A stretch of DNA of 64,000 bases, from positions 303,279,450 through 303,343,449 of the forward strand of contig NC_081408.1 of assembly GCF_030272615.1 (NCBI RefSeq), read 5' to 3'. Below, one piece after another: positions 11,345 through 23,182 of this stretch. The notes under the pieces were generated by a model. The model saw only the letters and a program-made list of their open reading frames with translations, did not search any database and was not told where the DNA came from. The DNA comes from Cryptomeria japonica (taxonomy: Eukaryota > Streptophyta > Pinopsida > Cupressales > Cupressaceae). The position numbers were made by a program, and so were the translations under genes. The first letter of the stretch is position 1. Every line of letters begins with the position of its first letter.

Positions 11345-13941
11345 ATGGATAAAGGTTAGTTTTTGTTTAGTTTTGTCTTTCTTTCCCGTTGGTTCAATTT
11401 GTTTTACATTTTGAATTTAATGTAATTAATTTTGATTAGGTTTTTTCATTTTTTGTTTCAAAAACTAGATTCTTCTAATCCACAACAAGAACAACCAAAT
11501 GCACCTCCTGAAAACCCACAAGATACACCCCCAATTCCTCCTTTTGACCACACACCTGAAACATGGGAGCAATTAATTAATTAGTTGGGACAAAATACGT
11601 CTAAAATCAATAGACTGATTGTTAAATTGAAAACATCTGAACTTGAGCATCATCAATCCCTCACCACTAGCCTAGAAACATTAGCTAGTGGTGCCATAGT
11701 TATTTCCACACAAATTACCAAATGGGGACGCTTTAGGGATAGGTGTCATTAATTCAATGCCGATAGACTATCATATGAGGGAGAAAAAATTAAAATATTA
11801 GTAAACAACAAATATGTGCCCTTTTCATTTATCCTAAAACTGGTCAGTCATTACCTCTTAAGGCAAAGAGGTTTCCCATACATTGGTGTACCAATGTGCA
11901 GATGAAGAATTTTTTTTGGTAGAGGTGGTGGATGGTCTTTGATGATCCACCTTGTAATAATTATGAGGTGCCATTATATTTTTTGAGAAAAGTATATTGT
12001 GAGTTTTTGCTCAATGTGCACCCAAACTATTTTGACATGAGAGAGTTCCATGGTAGAGGTGGTGGCTCTACCCAAGATAGACCTAGGGCCTGTAGGCAAT
12101 TACCCATGGAGAGTCGCTGCCCCCTAGCACCCAAACCCAAGGTGCATTAGGCTATCATAGTAGAGCTGAAAGAGTCGATGGAGCTACAGACTCTTCAAGC
12201 AGCCACAATGTTGATTGGTTCCATCATCCAGCATGGGACGTCGTTAGAACACCCTATTGTATTGGATGATGAGCCATTAGTTTCTCTAGGTGGCGACAGA
12301 GAGCCCATCTAGCATATGTGTGTCAGTTGCTCGGGGATATGCTTGGGGATAGATGATGCAGTTGATGCAGATGGATCCACATCTCATCTGTGCATGATTT
12401 GTGGGAGTAGATGTCAGGCCCTCATGGCTGAGGATTTCATGCTGATAGATGAGTTGATGGACATGGTGTTTTCCCATGAGTGACAGACATAGGTGTGTTG
12501 ATTTGAATTCATAGCATTTTATTTATCAATCACTTTAAATTTGTAATTACATAAATGAATTTTCATTTATACATCGATTTAAATTGAGACAAATAATATG
12601 CATTTCAGGATGCAGCAGTGGTATCCCATACTCCTCCCCCAGTTACTACAACTGCAACTTCGATGCCTGAGGTATAAATTTTGTAACATGTTAAAATAGA
12701 ATAGTACACTTTGAATTCAAAAAGATACAAGATATACTATCTTTAATGCTTGGTCCAATTTTTGGTTTGTAGGTGTTGACAGGGGACCAAATGTCCCAGA
12801 TTGATGACATCACGCTCTTAGCAATCAATTTTGGCCTACAAGGCTATACGGTATCATATTTTGTACAACCCTTTTTATGTATTGTTTTGATGGAATATGC
12901 AAGTCATTTCATTTTAGATTTTTAAAACTATGTTTAATTTATTATCTGTACTAATATCTCATGTTAATTTTGTTTTTTTAGGGTATCCCCTCCACGTCTA
13001 GGCCTCGTCCTAAGAAAAATAATTCCTTGAAGACACCAAAACGTGGGAAGAAGGTAATTGAACACATTTTTAGTTGTACAATTGTTTGAAAATGTTGAAA
13101 TCAAGTATTAGTTGGGGTTTGTAGATTGATTAGTGTTTTTTTGTCTATTTTACATGTACAGTGGCCATTGAGCTATGTGGATTTGTTGAATGCACTTGAT
13201 TCACCCATGGATCAAGAGAGGGCAGAGGTATGTATCTCTACTTTATTTTCTTGATTTCATGACTATATGCGCGCGTACATGTGAACTTGTGATATATTAT
13301 AATCTTATAATTTTTTCATATAGGAAATATCCATACCTATTTCATCAATGGTGAACCCTCATCCGTGCACTGGAGAAGCATCTCAACATCTGGTACACTT
13401 TTGTTTGATATGTAAAATTAATTATTTTTAACCTACAATACTTATCATTATATTAATTGTATTTAATCTTTAAACATTTTTTGTATAGGTAATAGCGATA
13501 GTTTCTCCATTGATGGTGAGCCATGCTCAGTCCATTGGAGAAGCATCTCAGGCATAGGTACATCATTGTTCTCTATATTATAGCTTTTAAGTGTTTTTGA
13601 TATATTTATGTTAGTACATTGTATTAATTGTACATTTAATCTACAATATACCCCTTCGCGGTATAGCCATAACATGGATCCATTTAAGTATGTCTTCAAG
13701 AAAACTCCTAAGAGTGACAAGGAGAGGAGAGCAAAGATATTAGCTCCTAGATCAGCCGATAAGGTAATCTACATTTCAATTGCAAAGGAATTATAGTTAA
13801 ATGCATAGTTATGTTGTTAATTGTGAACTATTTTCTACAAAAGAATTCTAACTTGGCTTTTGAATTGTGGTTTTGTAGCCATCTATAGAGCCGCATACTG
13901 CATCGAAGAGGCTTGATTTTGATGATCCACCACAAGTTTAG
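11345..13941 (+). pseudogene. Transposon A ORF2, multi-exon accessory gene
   Basis: The best start is ATG 11345, followed by a GT donor at 11355 and an AG acceptor at 11468; joining them gives MDKDSSNPQQEQPNAPP. Exon 2 (from 11469 to about 12480) is Pro/Gln-rich, then carries RWWMVFDDPPCNNYEVPLYF (about 11920-11980) and a Cys-rich block HMCVSCSG...HLCMICGSRC (about 12310-12410). Copy D has counterparts. Small exons with AG/GT borders follow: 12609-12671, 12773-12850, 12982-13053, 13162-13227, 13324-13392, 13489-13557, about 13667-13763, 13879-13941, ending in TAG. Several in-frame stops and a shift near 11830 break it. The function is unknown; being the second gene of a DNA transposon suggests an accessory or DNA-binding role. 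Confidence 0.7.
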
Positions 13942-14439
13942 GATCATATAGTGTTAGTTTTGGTCATAAAATAACCAATACATGTAGATATATTCTACAT
14001 TTTTATTGTATATCGATTTGGACATGGCATATGCCACATTTTTGTAATACTTGTATTGACTTGGTAAACATGCCCCTTTTTTATATATATAAATGTCGAT
14101 ATTCAATCCTATAAATGTGTACTGAGTTCATTATTTTGTATTCATTGTATTTTGTGGTTGTCGTTTTATAAATTTAATTGATCATTTGCCTATGTAATCA
14201 ACAATATGAATATAAATATTAAAAATATATGATATAAAACATTGCAATCATGGAATATGATTTGATTAAATTTCTAAAATGTCTAATTAACCCTACAAAA
14301 CTCCTTGTATTCAATTCATTATTGTGTATTTGTTGTATTTGGTGGCTTCCCTTTTATAAATTTAAATGAATATTTGCATATGTAATCAACAATATGAATA
14401 TAAACAAAAATATGTGTTTGGTGTGAGAGCACCCTCACA

Positions 14440-16019
14440 CATGCAATAGTCAAATTTTGCTCATTGTGTACACAAACCAATGTCATGAGCATGTTTGGGT
14501 GGGCAGGTTTATGCTAGGCATGCCCCTATCATGCAACCAAAAGCGTCAGAATGTCGAGAGTCATACCATACCGGTGCGATCTCTCAAGTGCCTTGAGTCC
14601 AAAAAATTGTCAAAATTTGACGGACTATTTATTCAAAACCAAGAGACATATGGTCAATCTGTGTAAACCTGTGGGGTCATGTGAGGCTCCTCTACAATGG
14701 CCTATCTCATTTTTTGACGACTCGGAGCCATTTTCAATTGTAGCATTTTTTTGCCTGCTACAAAAACTATCAGTTACATGCAATGCAAAGTTGCAGGATT
14801 GGCTATAATTGATTCGGCTCATCGTGTGCACAAACCAACATTATGAGCACGTTTGGGTGGGTAGGTTTATGCTAGGCATGCCCCTTTCATGCATCCTAAA
14901 GCATCAGAACATCGAGAGTCATACCGTACCAGTGCGATCTCTCAAGTGCCCTGAGTCCAAAAAAATGTCAAAATTTGATGGACTATTTCTTCAAATCCAG
15001 GACACATATGGTCAATCTGTTTGAACCCGTGGCATTGTAAGAGGCTCCTCTACAATGGCCTATCTCAATTTTTGAGGACTTAGAGCCATTTTCAATTGGT
15101 ACCATTTTTTCGCCGGTAGCAAAAACCGTCAGTTGCATGCAATGCAAAGTTGCAAGATTGGCTAGAATTGATTCGGTTGGTCATGTGCACAAACAGACAT
15201 CACAAGCATGTTCAAGTGGGTAGGTTTACACTAAGCATTCCCTTCTCATGTATCCCAAAGCGTCAGAACGTCGAGAGTCATACCATACCGGGGTGATCTC
15301 TCAAGTGCCATGAGTCCAAAAAATTGTCAAAATTTGATGGACTATTTCTTCCAATCCAGGACATATATGGTTGATCCGTTTGAACCCATGGGGTTGCGTG
15401 AGGCTCCTCTACAATGGCCTATCTTAGTTTTTGATGACTCAGAGCCATTTTCAATTGGTAGCATTTTTTCACTTGCTGCAAAAACCATCAATTACATGGA
15501 ATGCAAAGTTGTAAGATTGGCTAGAATTGATTCGTTTCATCATGTGCACAAACTAACATCATGAGTGTGTTCATGTGGGTAGGTTTGTGCTAGGAATGGC
15601 CCTTTCATGCATCCCAAAGCATCAAAATATCGAGAGTCATACCATACTGGTGTGATCTCTCAAGTGCCTTGAGTCCAAAAAATTATCAAAATTTGATGGA
15701 CTATTTCTTCAAATCCAAGACACATATGGCCAATCTGTTTGAACCTGTGGGGTTGTGTGAGGCTCCTCTACAATGGCCTATCTCAGTTTTTTATGACTCT
15801 AAGCCATTTTCAATTGGTAGCATTTTTTCACCTGCTGCAAAAATCATCAGTTGCATGCAATGCAAAGTTGCAGGATTGGTTAGAATTGATTTGGTTCATC
15901 ATGTGCACAATCCGACATCACGAGCGCATCTAGGTGGGCAGTTTTACACTAGGCATGCCCCTATCATGCATCCCAAAGCACTGGAACATCAAGAGTCATA
16001 CCCTACCAACGCAATGTAG
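14440..16019 (+). repeat. 360-bp tandem array in copy A
   Basis: A unit beginning 'tgtgcacaaacc(a)acat' restarts at 14465, 14825, 15184, 15543 and 15902 (partial), a period of 359-360. Each unit contains 'gagagtcatacc', 'ggctcctctacaatggcc' and 'attttcaattggtagca'. The array lies between the 3' ends of the two convergent genes. Open frames here merely echo the repeat. Confidence 0.93.
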
Positions 16020-16189
16020 AAGTTGCTTGACAACTTTTTTGACAATTTTTTTGACAACAATGACAATTTTTTCTCAAATTGTATCTAGTCTCAATCTATG
16101 ACCCCTATGACCTGATAATCACTCAAATAATTCTCCATGATTATACAAGAATCAAGAATGCTCATGATTGACCAAGGACACATCACATA

Positions 16190-16515
16190 TACTCAAAACA
16201 TAGTCACAAAACATTGACACACAAAATAGTCACAAAACATTGTCACGTATTATTCAAAAATTTGCCTCTAAATATGGTCAAATCAGCTCTTGGCTATTTG
16301 ATTATACAAAAAAATGTCTTACAAATGATCTCATGGGCTTTTATATAAAATTTGGCATTATAATATGTGCGATTCAGCTCATCGACATTTTAATATACAA
16401 AATTTGGCATGTACATATGTACAAATCAGCTCATTGCCATTTAAATATACAAAATTATGCCCCTAAACATGTAAAAATCAGCTCATGGGCATTTATATAT
16501 ACAAAAAATGAATAT
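16190..16515 (+). repeat. Degenerate tandem repeat, about 50-60-bp unit
   Basis: The phrase 'aatcagctcat.g.catttaaatatacaaaa' recurs about five times between 16281 and 16510 with variable spacing. It sits directly downstream of the transposase stop codon, so on the minus strand it forms the transposase 3' region. Confidence 0.75.
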
Positions 16516-16573
16516 AGAACAATTTGTCAATGATTTATACAAAATTCTCAAAATCATTCTACTTTGAACCATA

Positions 16574-19457
16574 GAATCAATCAAGTGAGCCTTCAGGATC
16601 GGCTCTAACCCATATTGTGTCAAGTATTGCCTCGTGGTCAAATTCATGAACTTTCCATAAAATTTTGTTATGAGGTCTACCATGACACTTCATCAAATGA
16701 ATATTTGTTGCAACAACAAGGTTAGAGAAATGAAGAATATGTCTATGTGTTTCAAAGTCCTCAAACAACCAAACATCATAATTCTTGATAGGGTATCTCT
16801 GAAGCCATGTTCCTGTCATGACAACAGACCCTATTGGGTACTCAATACCCTCTTTGTCAATGATTGTGGTTGTCAATTTTCTTTTTGGCTCAACACAACG
16901 ACACAAATAGTAATTTGTTCCTTCTTCATTGTTCTCTTCTGCAACAACTACATACACATGACCTGCATTTTATAAAGTGTTAATTAATACCAAAAATAAA
17001 GTATAATGTACAACAAAATGAACCAAAAAGAATACCTGCAAAAAAATTAACTCAAAAAATCACCTGAATCCACTAGGTCGGATACATGGTCAAAATCCAC
17101 TGATGTCTCCATCTGGCTTAATTATAGTGCTTTGGGAGTTTGATATGAATCAATGGGAACCAATGGTCTACAAGACCATTTGTGAACCCACTCTTGTGAT
17201 TCACATTCTTCCCACAAACAATACATGCATGAAGAGCAAAAACATACCATCTGTCTCATATAAATTACTAGTGAACTTGAATTTGAACTAATAAATGAGT
17301 GCATGTCACTCGATCCTGCAAGTGTACAACAATCTAGATAGTTTTCAATGTTAGATTCAATGATCAATCAAAAACATCTATGAACCATTGACGTACCTAG
17401 ATTACCTGGACCCATCGTAGACTTACACCATCGCACAATTGTTTCTACATCTATCAACTTAGCACCACCTTTGTACTTCAATTCTTCTCTAGCTAGGCCT
17501 CTTTTCACACATGCTCCTACATCATCATGCTCTCCCTTACCATATCTAGCCTTAGTGAAATTCCAAAAATGTTATACACCGCTTGTCAACCAATAAAACA
17601 TCCTTGCATTCTTGAATTGTGCGGTGTAATTATCTGACCATATTAAGTGTCGGTTGTATTGTATGTTCCTTTCCCTTAAACTATCATACAAAACTTTAAA
17701 GCATCCTTGTACAAACTCTGATGAATGAGTACAATCATCACTTATGTAGAAGTGATACTCTCTTACAACCTTTCTATCCTCCTTTGTGCTATCATCTGCA
17801 TGCATGAATGCTATGTGTACAAAAATAGAAACTTGTGTAGAGTGATAATACATAGATTGCACTTCATTTTGAGGTTGTAGTGTATAATTTTCAATGAAAT
17901 CAATGATAGAGACAATGGTGCCAAGAGGATATGTGTCCTTACATAACTTGAATTGCTCATCTAACCATCAAGCTCTATGTGTATGCATTATGTACTCATA
18001 AACTAGTTTCTCTTGAAACTTTTTTCATAAATTTAGCTACACATATATCATTTTACACTAGCTCACATCTCTTCAAATCTTTTCCATCTTTAACTCCATA
18101 TGTGATTGTCTTCTATTTTCTGAAAGAAACTAGTTTCGTACCAATTTCATGTGTGCTCTCCAAATGTACGCATCTTGGTAAATGTTGCAAACCACCACAT
18201 ATAGCACAAGAACCTTCCAAACAAGGCATCTTATAATAAATGCAACCATCATGTCTATTACATAGCACACTTGAAATAAATTCTCTTACCGACTTAGGAG
18301 GTGCTTGTATATTGCATTCCTACAAAACACCGTTAGTGTGCAAAGTAGAACAAATATGATGAAAAATATCATTGTGCATGGAAAATTCAATATGCATCCT
18401 ACAACAACACGTGGTGCATACATGATTAATCTTAATATAAAAAGGTTTTTCCATTTCAAAAAATCTTTGAGAAATTCTTATTTGAGGAAACTTTTGAAGG
18501 AATCTTTCATAAAATTTAGTTTGAGTCATATCCAAATAGTGTTTGGCATGTGGCTCACAATTTGCAGACCCAATTTGCCTTCTAACAACATCTCTTTGGT
18601 TGGGTGAAACTCTTGTGTTGTCATGCAAAAAAAATTCAATTAATGTTCTTACTGCATCAACAACAACCTTGTCTTTGCGTGGTAGTCTACCCAAGAATGC
18701 CCAAAGAGAATTATTGTTAGGTTCCTCTATTTTTTCCCGTCTCTTTAATGTTTTACTCAATGTTGTTCTACTAATATTTAATGATTTACTTGTTTTTCTT
18801 ATCAAACGATCTTTTTTTATTTTCTTGCTCATTATGGTTGATGTAATGACACGTTGAGTAGCATTGGAATCTTTAGTACGTGATTTTGAACCAATAGCTT
18901 GATATGCATCAAATAGATTTGTCACAATATTTCTTTCACTATTACTTTGAGATGATCTGAGGCCTACAATTTTCATTCTCTCTAAAATTCAAATTTTTAA
19001 TCATTTGAACAATTAATTGACATCTTGTGGTTTGATTTAAGTTTTCAAAATAGTTTTGCCATATTCTTTTAACCATTCTCCTACAAGTTCGATCATTCTT
19101 TTTATTGGGCATTGGCTTCAATATATTCTCATCAATGTCAATTAGATACTTTGGTTTCCTACGAATGATTCTAGGAGGTGTTAACATCGGTGGATTATGT
19201 ACATTCAATTCATCAAATAGAGAAGGTGTATGTTCATCATTTAATTTATTATTCAATGCGGTATCTTCTTCAATTGCATTAGGTTCATATGGTAAATCAA
19301 ATGTCTCTTCTTCAATTGCATTAGGTGCATTATGTTCATTTAATAAATCAAATTGAGATGTTGAGGATGACATACCTTCTTCTCCCATTGTTCTTATGTC
19401 ATGTAATTTCTTCATACGCTGCCTTTGTCTTTCTTTTTCAACCTCTCGTTGTTCCAT
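16574..19457 (-). pseudogene. Transposase of copy A (DDE-like), broken
   Basis: Read on the minus strand, the N-terminal exon begins MEQREVEKERQRQRMKKLHD (19457) and carries RKPKYLIDIDENILKP. A frameshift near 18970 leads to a second frame with a helix-turn-helix (SLNISRTTLSKTLK), LPRKDKVVVDAVRTLIEFF, a TRVSPNQRDVVR block and CTTCCCRMHIEF. After a probable intron near 18320 come a Cys pair (CAICGGLQHLPRC), IIDFIENYTLQPQNE (about 17910), HFYISDDCTHSSEFVQ, IWSDNYTAQFKNARMFYWL and GKGEHDDVGACVKR (about 17550-17500). The C-terminal domain CRCVEPKRKL...PIGSVVMTGTWLQRY ends at 16574. The acidic residues in the ENY, SDD/SDN and GKGE blocks look like a DDE/D catalytic core. From memory, similar DFAENY...QFKN...GKG blocks occur in uncharacterised animal proteins. 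Stops and shifts make it inactive. Confidence 0.82.
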
Positions 19458-19800
19458 CGTTCCTCACTTGTTCTTTCCCATGGTTGATATCGGTTGTCCT
19501 AAATAGAATCATATTACATATATATGTAAACAAAAGTTCATAAACAAACAAATAACCATAAATATGCGTCTTATCACTATTTTTTGGAATCAAACTATTA
19601 AACAATCACAATCCAATTGACAAAACTAATAAGAACAACAATTCAATCATTTGAAATCATGCAAAAACAAAAAAATCACTTACTTCTATATATAAAACAG
19701 TGATAGAAGTTCAGACACAGTTCCAATGGGGCCTTCAACAACCTCAAAAACTTCTTTTGAGGTCATTGAGGCTCTTGGGAAACTAAAACTATGTCTATGT

Positions 19801-20050
19801 ACTACGTACGCGCTACATTAATAACCACATGCATGCTATTAGTCCATAAAATGTTGGCAAGTGCAACGGTATTGTTTTTCCCATTTTGTACTAATAAGTA
19901 GCACATACGCGCTCCTAAGCCTAAAAAATGTTATCATAGGGTAACAAATAATGGGTTCAGTACCCCATATGTGCTTACAAGTAATAAGTACTATGGTTAT
20001 GGAAGGGTAGTGAACTAATAGGTTCAGTACCATGTACGTGCTATTGGTAG
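19801..20050. repeat. Subterminal palindrome block of A (right, inner)
   Basis: Variants such as 'ctacgtacgcgctac', 'cacatacgcgctcc' and 'catgtacgtgctat' recur with 'aataagta' spacers. They are the same motif family as 11041-11220. The block lies upstream of the transposase start and could overlap its promoter; that is inference. Confidence 0.72.
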
Positions 20051-20056
20051 TAGAAA

Positions 20057-20595
20057 AAATATGAATGAAAAGGGAGGGAGAGAGAAAGAGAGGGAGAGGG
20101 GGGAGAGCAGGGGGGAGGGAGAGAGGGAGAGAAGGAGGGGGGAAGGGAGAGGAGAGGGGGGATGGAGGGAGAGGAAGAGAGAGAGAGAGGGAAGGAGGGA
20201 GAGGGAGAGAAAAAGGAGGGGAGGAGGGAGAGAAAGAGAGAGAGAGAGGGAAGGAGGGAGAGGGAGAGAGAGGGAGAGAGAGAGAGAGGGGGAAGGAAGG
20301 TAGAGAGAGGGAGAGAGGGAGAGGGAGGGAGAAAGGGAGAGAAGAGGGAGGAGGGAGGGAGAGAATAAGGGGTATGGAGGAAGGGAGAGGGAGAGTAGGG
20401 GGAGGGAGAGAGAAGGAGGGATGGAGGGACAGGGAGAGAGGGAGAGAGAGAGGGGGAGGGAGGGAGAGGTAGAGGGAGGGGGAGAGAGAGAGAAAGAGAG
20501 AGAGAGAGGAGGGAGGGAGAGAAGAAGGGGTATGGAGGAAGGGAGAGGGAGAGAGAGAGAGAGGGGGGGAGAGTAGGGGGGTGAGAGAGGAGGGA

Positions 20596-20667
<72 letters not shown>

Positions 20668-20683
20668 AGGGAGAGGAAGAGAG
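20057..20683. repeat. GA-rich low-complexity tract
   Basis: More than 600 bases are almost pure purine on the plus strand (GGGAGAGA variants), ending in an uninterrupted (GA)n from about 20597 to 20661. Long open frames on both strands (Ser-Leu or Arg-Glu repeats) are artefacts of the composition. Comparable CT/GA arms occur in copies B and C/E at the same relative place. Confidence 0.95.
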
Positions 20684-20684
20684 A

Positions 20685-21065
20685 TCAAATCCAGGACACA
20701 ATATGACCCTTAGAATACAAAATGACCCCTAACAACATCTAAGGGGTCATAGGGTGTCCTAAGGGGTCATATGACACTATATTATCCCTTAGCACACCAA
20801 AGGACCTATAACGACACCAAATAGTTTCCTAAGGGCTCATAGAACACCATAAGACCCTTTAGAACACCATATGGTGTTGTTATGGGTCACTGGTGTGCCG
20901 AGGGGTGATATGGCATCCTTTGACCCCTTAGGACACCATATGGTGTTGTTATGGGTCGTATGGTGTCTTAAGGGGTCATATGGTTTCCTAAGGGGTCACA
21001 AGACACCATATGACCTCTTAGGAAACAATATGACCTCTTAATGACACCTAAGGGGTCATATGGTG
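20685..21065. repeat. Flipping CATATG minisatellite, short block in A
   Basis: Units such as 'atatgaccccttagga' and the inverse 'tcctaaggggtcatatgg' alternate in both orientations. This is the satellite that fills the core of copy B (33118-35765). Its presence inside an autonomous-type copy ties B to the same family. Confidence 0.88.
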
Positions 21066-21830
21066 GGCTAATAAAATGATATATTAAATTTAGTTAGGAA
21101 TAAAACATCATACAATAGAACATTAGTAGTTTAGTTTTGATATAGCTAAGTTAGACCATTGTCAGCATAAGAGATCCTCTAAGCAAATAAACAACTAGGC
21201 TTCGCTAAAAAGCAAGTGTAAGAGCTTGACCTAACCCTAAGAGTACTGCCTAAGTTCTAAAACATATGATGCTATTAAATTTGCAAGGTTATAGGACTGA
21301 TCTCTATTGTGACTATAGGAATTACACACTTGATTTCTTTCATGGGTATGTACCATTCCACCTTTTGACAAGTGATGATCATCATATACTACCACTATCA
21401 TGTATAAAACAAACTTTAATTTCTTTAGGTGAGAGGCATTGTGTAACAACATGGGAACTCTCGCATACCCACCACTATCATTCTCTAGGACATCATCTGT
21501 GTTAGTCTCCCTCTTTCTCTTCCTACCAGTTGTTTCCTTCTAAAAAACATATTGTAGGTACTCTGACTCATCATGTTGCTTTGTTGACACTATTTTCCAC
21601 ATCTTCTCTACTCATTAAAAACACATTCGAGAAGAATATTGTTGCATGTTTTTTTGTTTGTCATGGTAATGCACCTGTGGTTCAATTTCAAACCCTATTC
21701 CTCCTATTCAATATACACACACAAATCGATCAGTCAGTTTTCTTAGGAGAGCATGCATGATAAAAATCAAAGAGGAAGTTGCAGACAAGAAATAAATTCA
21801 CTTACTTCTATAGAAGTGCAGACACAGTTG
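21066..21830. other. Unassigned interior of copy A
   Basis: Between the satellite and the second GA tract I see no conserved coding motif. Several short frames exist on both strands without recognisable content. Confidence 0.5.
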
Positions 21831-21835
21831 CAGTG

Positions 21836-22007
21836 GGGTATGGAGGGAGGGAGGGAGAGAAGAAGAGAAAGAGGGATGGGGTATGGAGGAAGGGAGAAGG
21901 GGAGAGAGCAAGAGAGAGAGGGATGGGGTATGGAGGAAGGGAGAAGGGGAGAGAGGGAGGGAGAGAGAGGGATGGGGTATGGAGGAAGAGAGAAGGGGAG
22001 AGAGGGA

Positions 22008-22069
<62 letters not shown>

Positions 22070-22205
22070 CACCTTGTATGTGTTTGATAGGGGGAGACAA
22101 TACACTTATATGTGTATATATACTTAATATATTATATATTATTATATACATATATATATATATAATATTATATATTATATGTATATACACATATTATATA
22201 TACAA
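21836..22205. repeat. GA tract followed by AT dinucleotide tract
   Basis: A repeated 'ggatggggtatggaggaag' unit of about 50-60 bases within GA-rich sequence runs into pure (GA)n at about 22013-22068. After a short unique stretch, a (TA)n-rich tract extends to about 22205. Open frames here are compositional. Confidence 0.9.
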
Positions 22206-22239
22206 TATCATATTATACACACCCAAAATTTAAAAAATA

Positions 22240-22320
22240 GCGCATACGCGCTGTTTATAGTAAAAAGAGTGTGTACGCGCTACTTACATTATAAGCACCC
22301 CATATGCACTTTTGACTGTT
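22240..22320. repeat. Subterminal palindrome block of A (right, outer)
   Basis: 'tagcgcatacgcgctg' and 'gtgtgtacgcgctac' repeat the motif of 11041-11220 near the right end. The sequence onward to 23178 resembles the last 500 bases of copy B (38020-38519), confirming family membership. Confidence 0.8.
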
Positions 22321-23154
22321 TAGGCTTGGAAATAGGTCTGGATGACAAAGCTACGGTTTGGAATTTTTATTTCCCTCCATTTCTCTCATTTTGGACGTGT
22401 TTTATTTTATCAACTTGGTTTATCGACTTTGTCATCATCAAGTTTACACTTCATCAAGTGGGTATTTCTAAAATTGCCACCATATTTTCACCCATCTTTT
22501 GACCTTTCTAACCATATAATTTTTTTAAAATTTGAACAACAATAACATATTATTATTGAGTTTCTTTTACCAGTGTCTCCATAGTTCTCACACACATAGG
22601 CGCACAATTGTTTTAATAACTTTTGATATACTTATCCAAATTTTTAAAAAATTATATATTAATGTAGTGCACTTGATTCTTTACAATTTTTTAAAAAAAT
22701 TGTATTTTTTATTTGTTTAGTGTAACTTATGCTTCGCGCACAAACAAGTACCTAATTTTCAGGATGTGCTCGATTGGAAAAATCACAAAAAAAAAATACT
22801 TAACAAAAAATTACAAAAAAATACACATCTTCTAGTGCTCACTCTTAAGTATCTTTCTGCCAAAGTAGTTGTCAAAATAATAAATCTAACTATGACTTTT
22901 TTGATGCACACGTTAGACACTATGTTATGTTTTTCAGAAAAATCAGGGTCTATTTTTCGTGCGCGAAGAATTTGACCCCCTTAATCTTATCCAATTTTGA
23001 AAAAGTTTAGTAGTTTGGAAACTAGATTCAGAGTACTACAATATTTGTTCTTTGATTATCTTCATATCTTGAGTGGATGACTTTCAAATTTTTCCTCCAA
23101 GTTCAGGTTCACCTGATTTCAGAAAAAAAAGTGTCCACTTATACCCCCTTTTTT

Positions 23155-23178
23155 ACCACCATCTTTGTGCACTTACCC
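23155..23178 (-). repeat. Right terminal inverted repeat of A
   Basis: This is the reverse complement of the left end with three mismatches over 24 bases, ending ...TTACCC at 23178. Copia 1 coding sequence resumes after the 4-bp duplication. Confidence 0.88.
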
Positions 23179-23182
23179 AGAA

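Larger units (their letters stand above)
10945..23178. mobile_element. DNA transposon copy A, two convergent genes
   Basis: The ends are imperfect inverted repeats: left GGCTATGTGTACAAAGATGG, right (reverse complement) GGGTAAGTGCACAAAGATGG. A second matching block, 'aagtggacac', lies just inside both. Order inward from the left: subterminal palindromes, ORF2 (+), a 360-bp tandem array, transposase (-), palindromes, GA tract, flipping satellite, GA tract, palindromes, end. It is nested in Copia 1. ORF2 and the transposase have damaged frames. A 4-bp duplication fits several superfamilies such as Chapaev, Sola and Ginger; I cannot choose from sequence alone. Confidence 0.88.

Noticed and set aside
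14440-16019. CRISPR-like regular repeats
   Set aside because: The whole 360-bp unit is repeated with no unique spacers, and this is plant nuclear DNA.
20024-20701. Long open frames of Ser-Leu-Pro or Arg-Glu-Gly repeats on both strands
   Set aside because: They follow directly from the GA/CT dinucleotide composition, are open in several frames at once and have no start context or domain.
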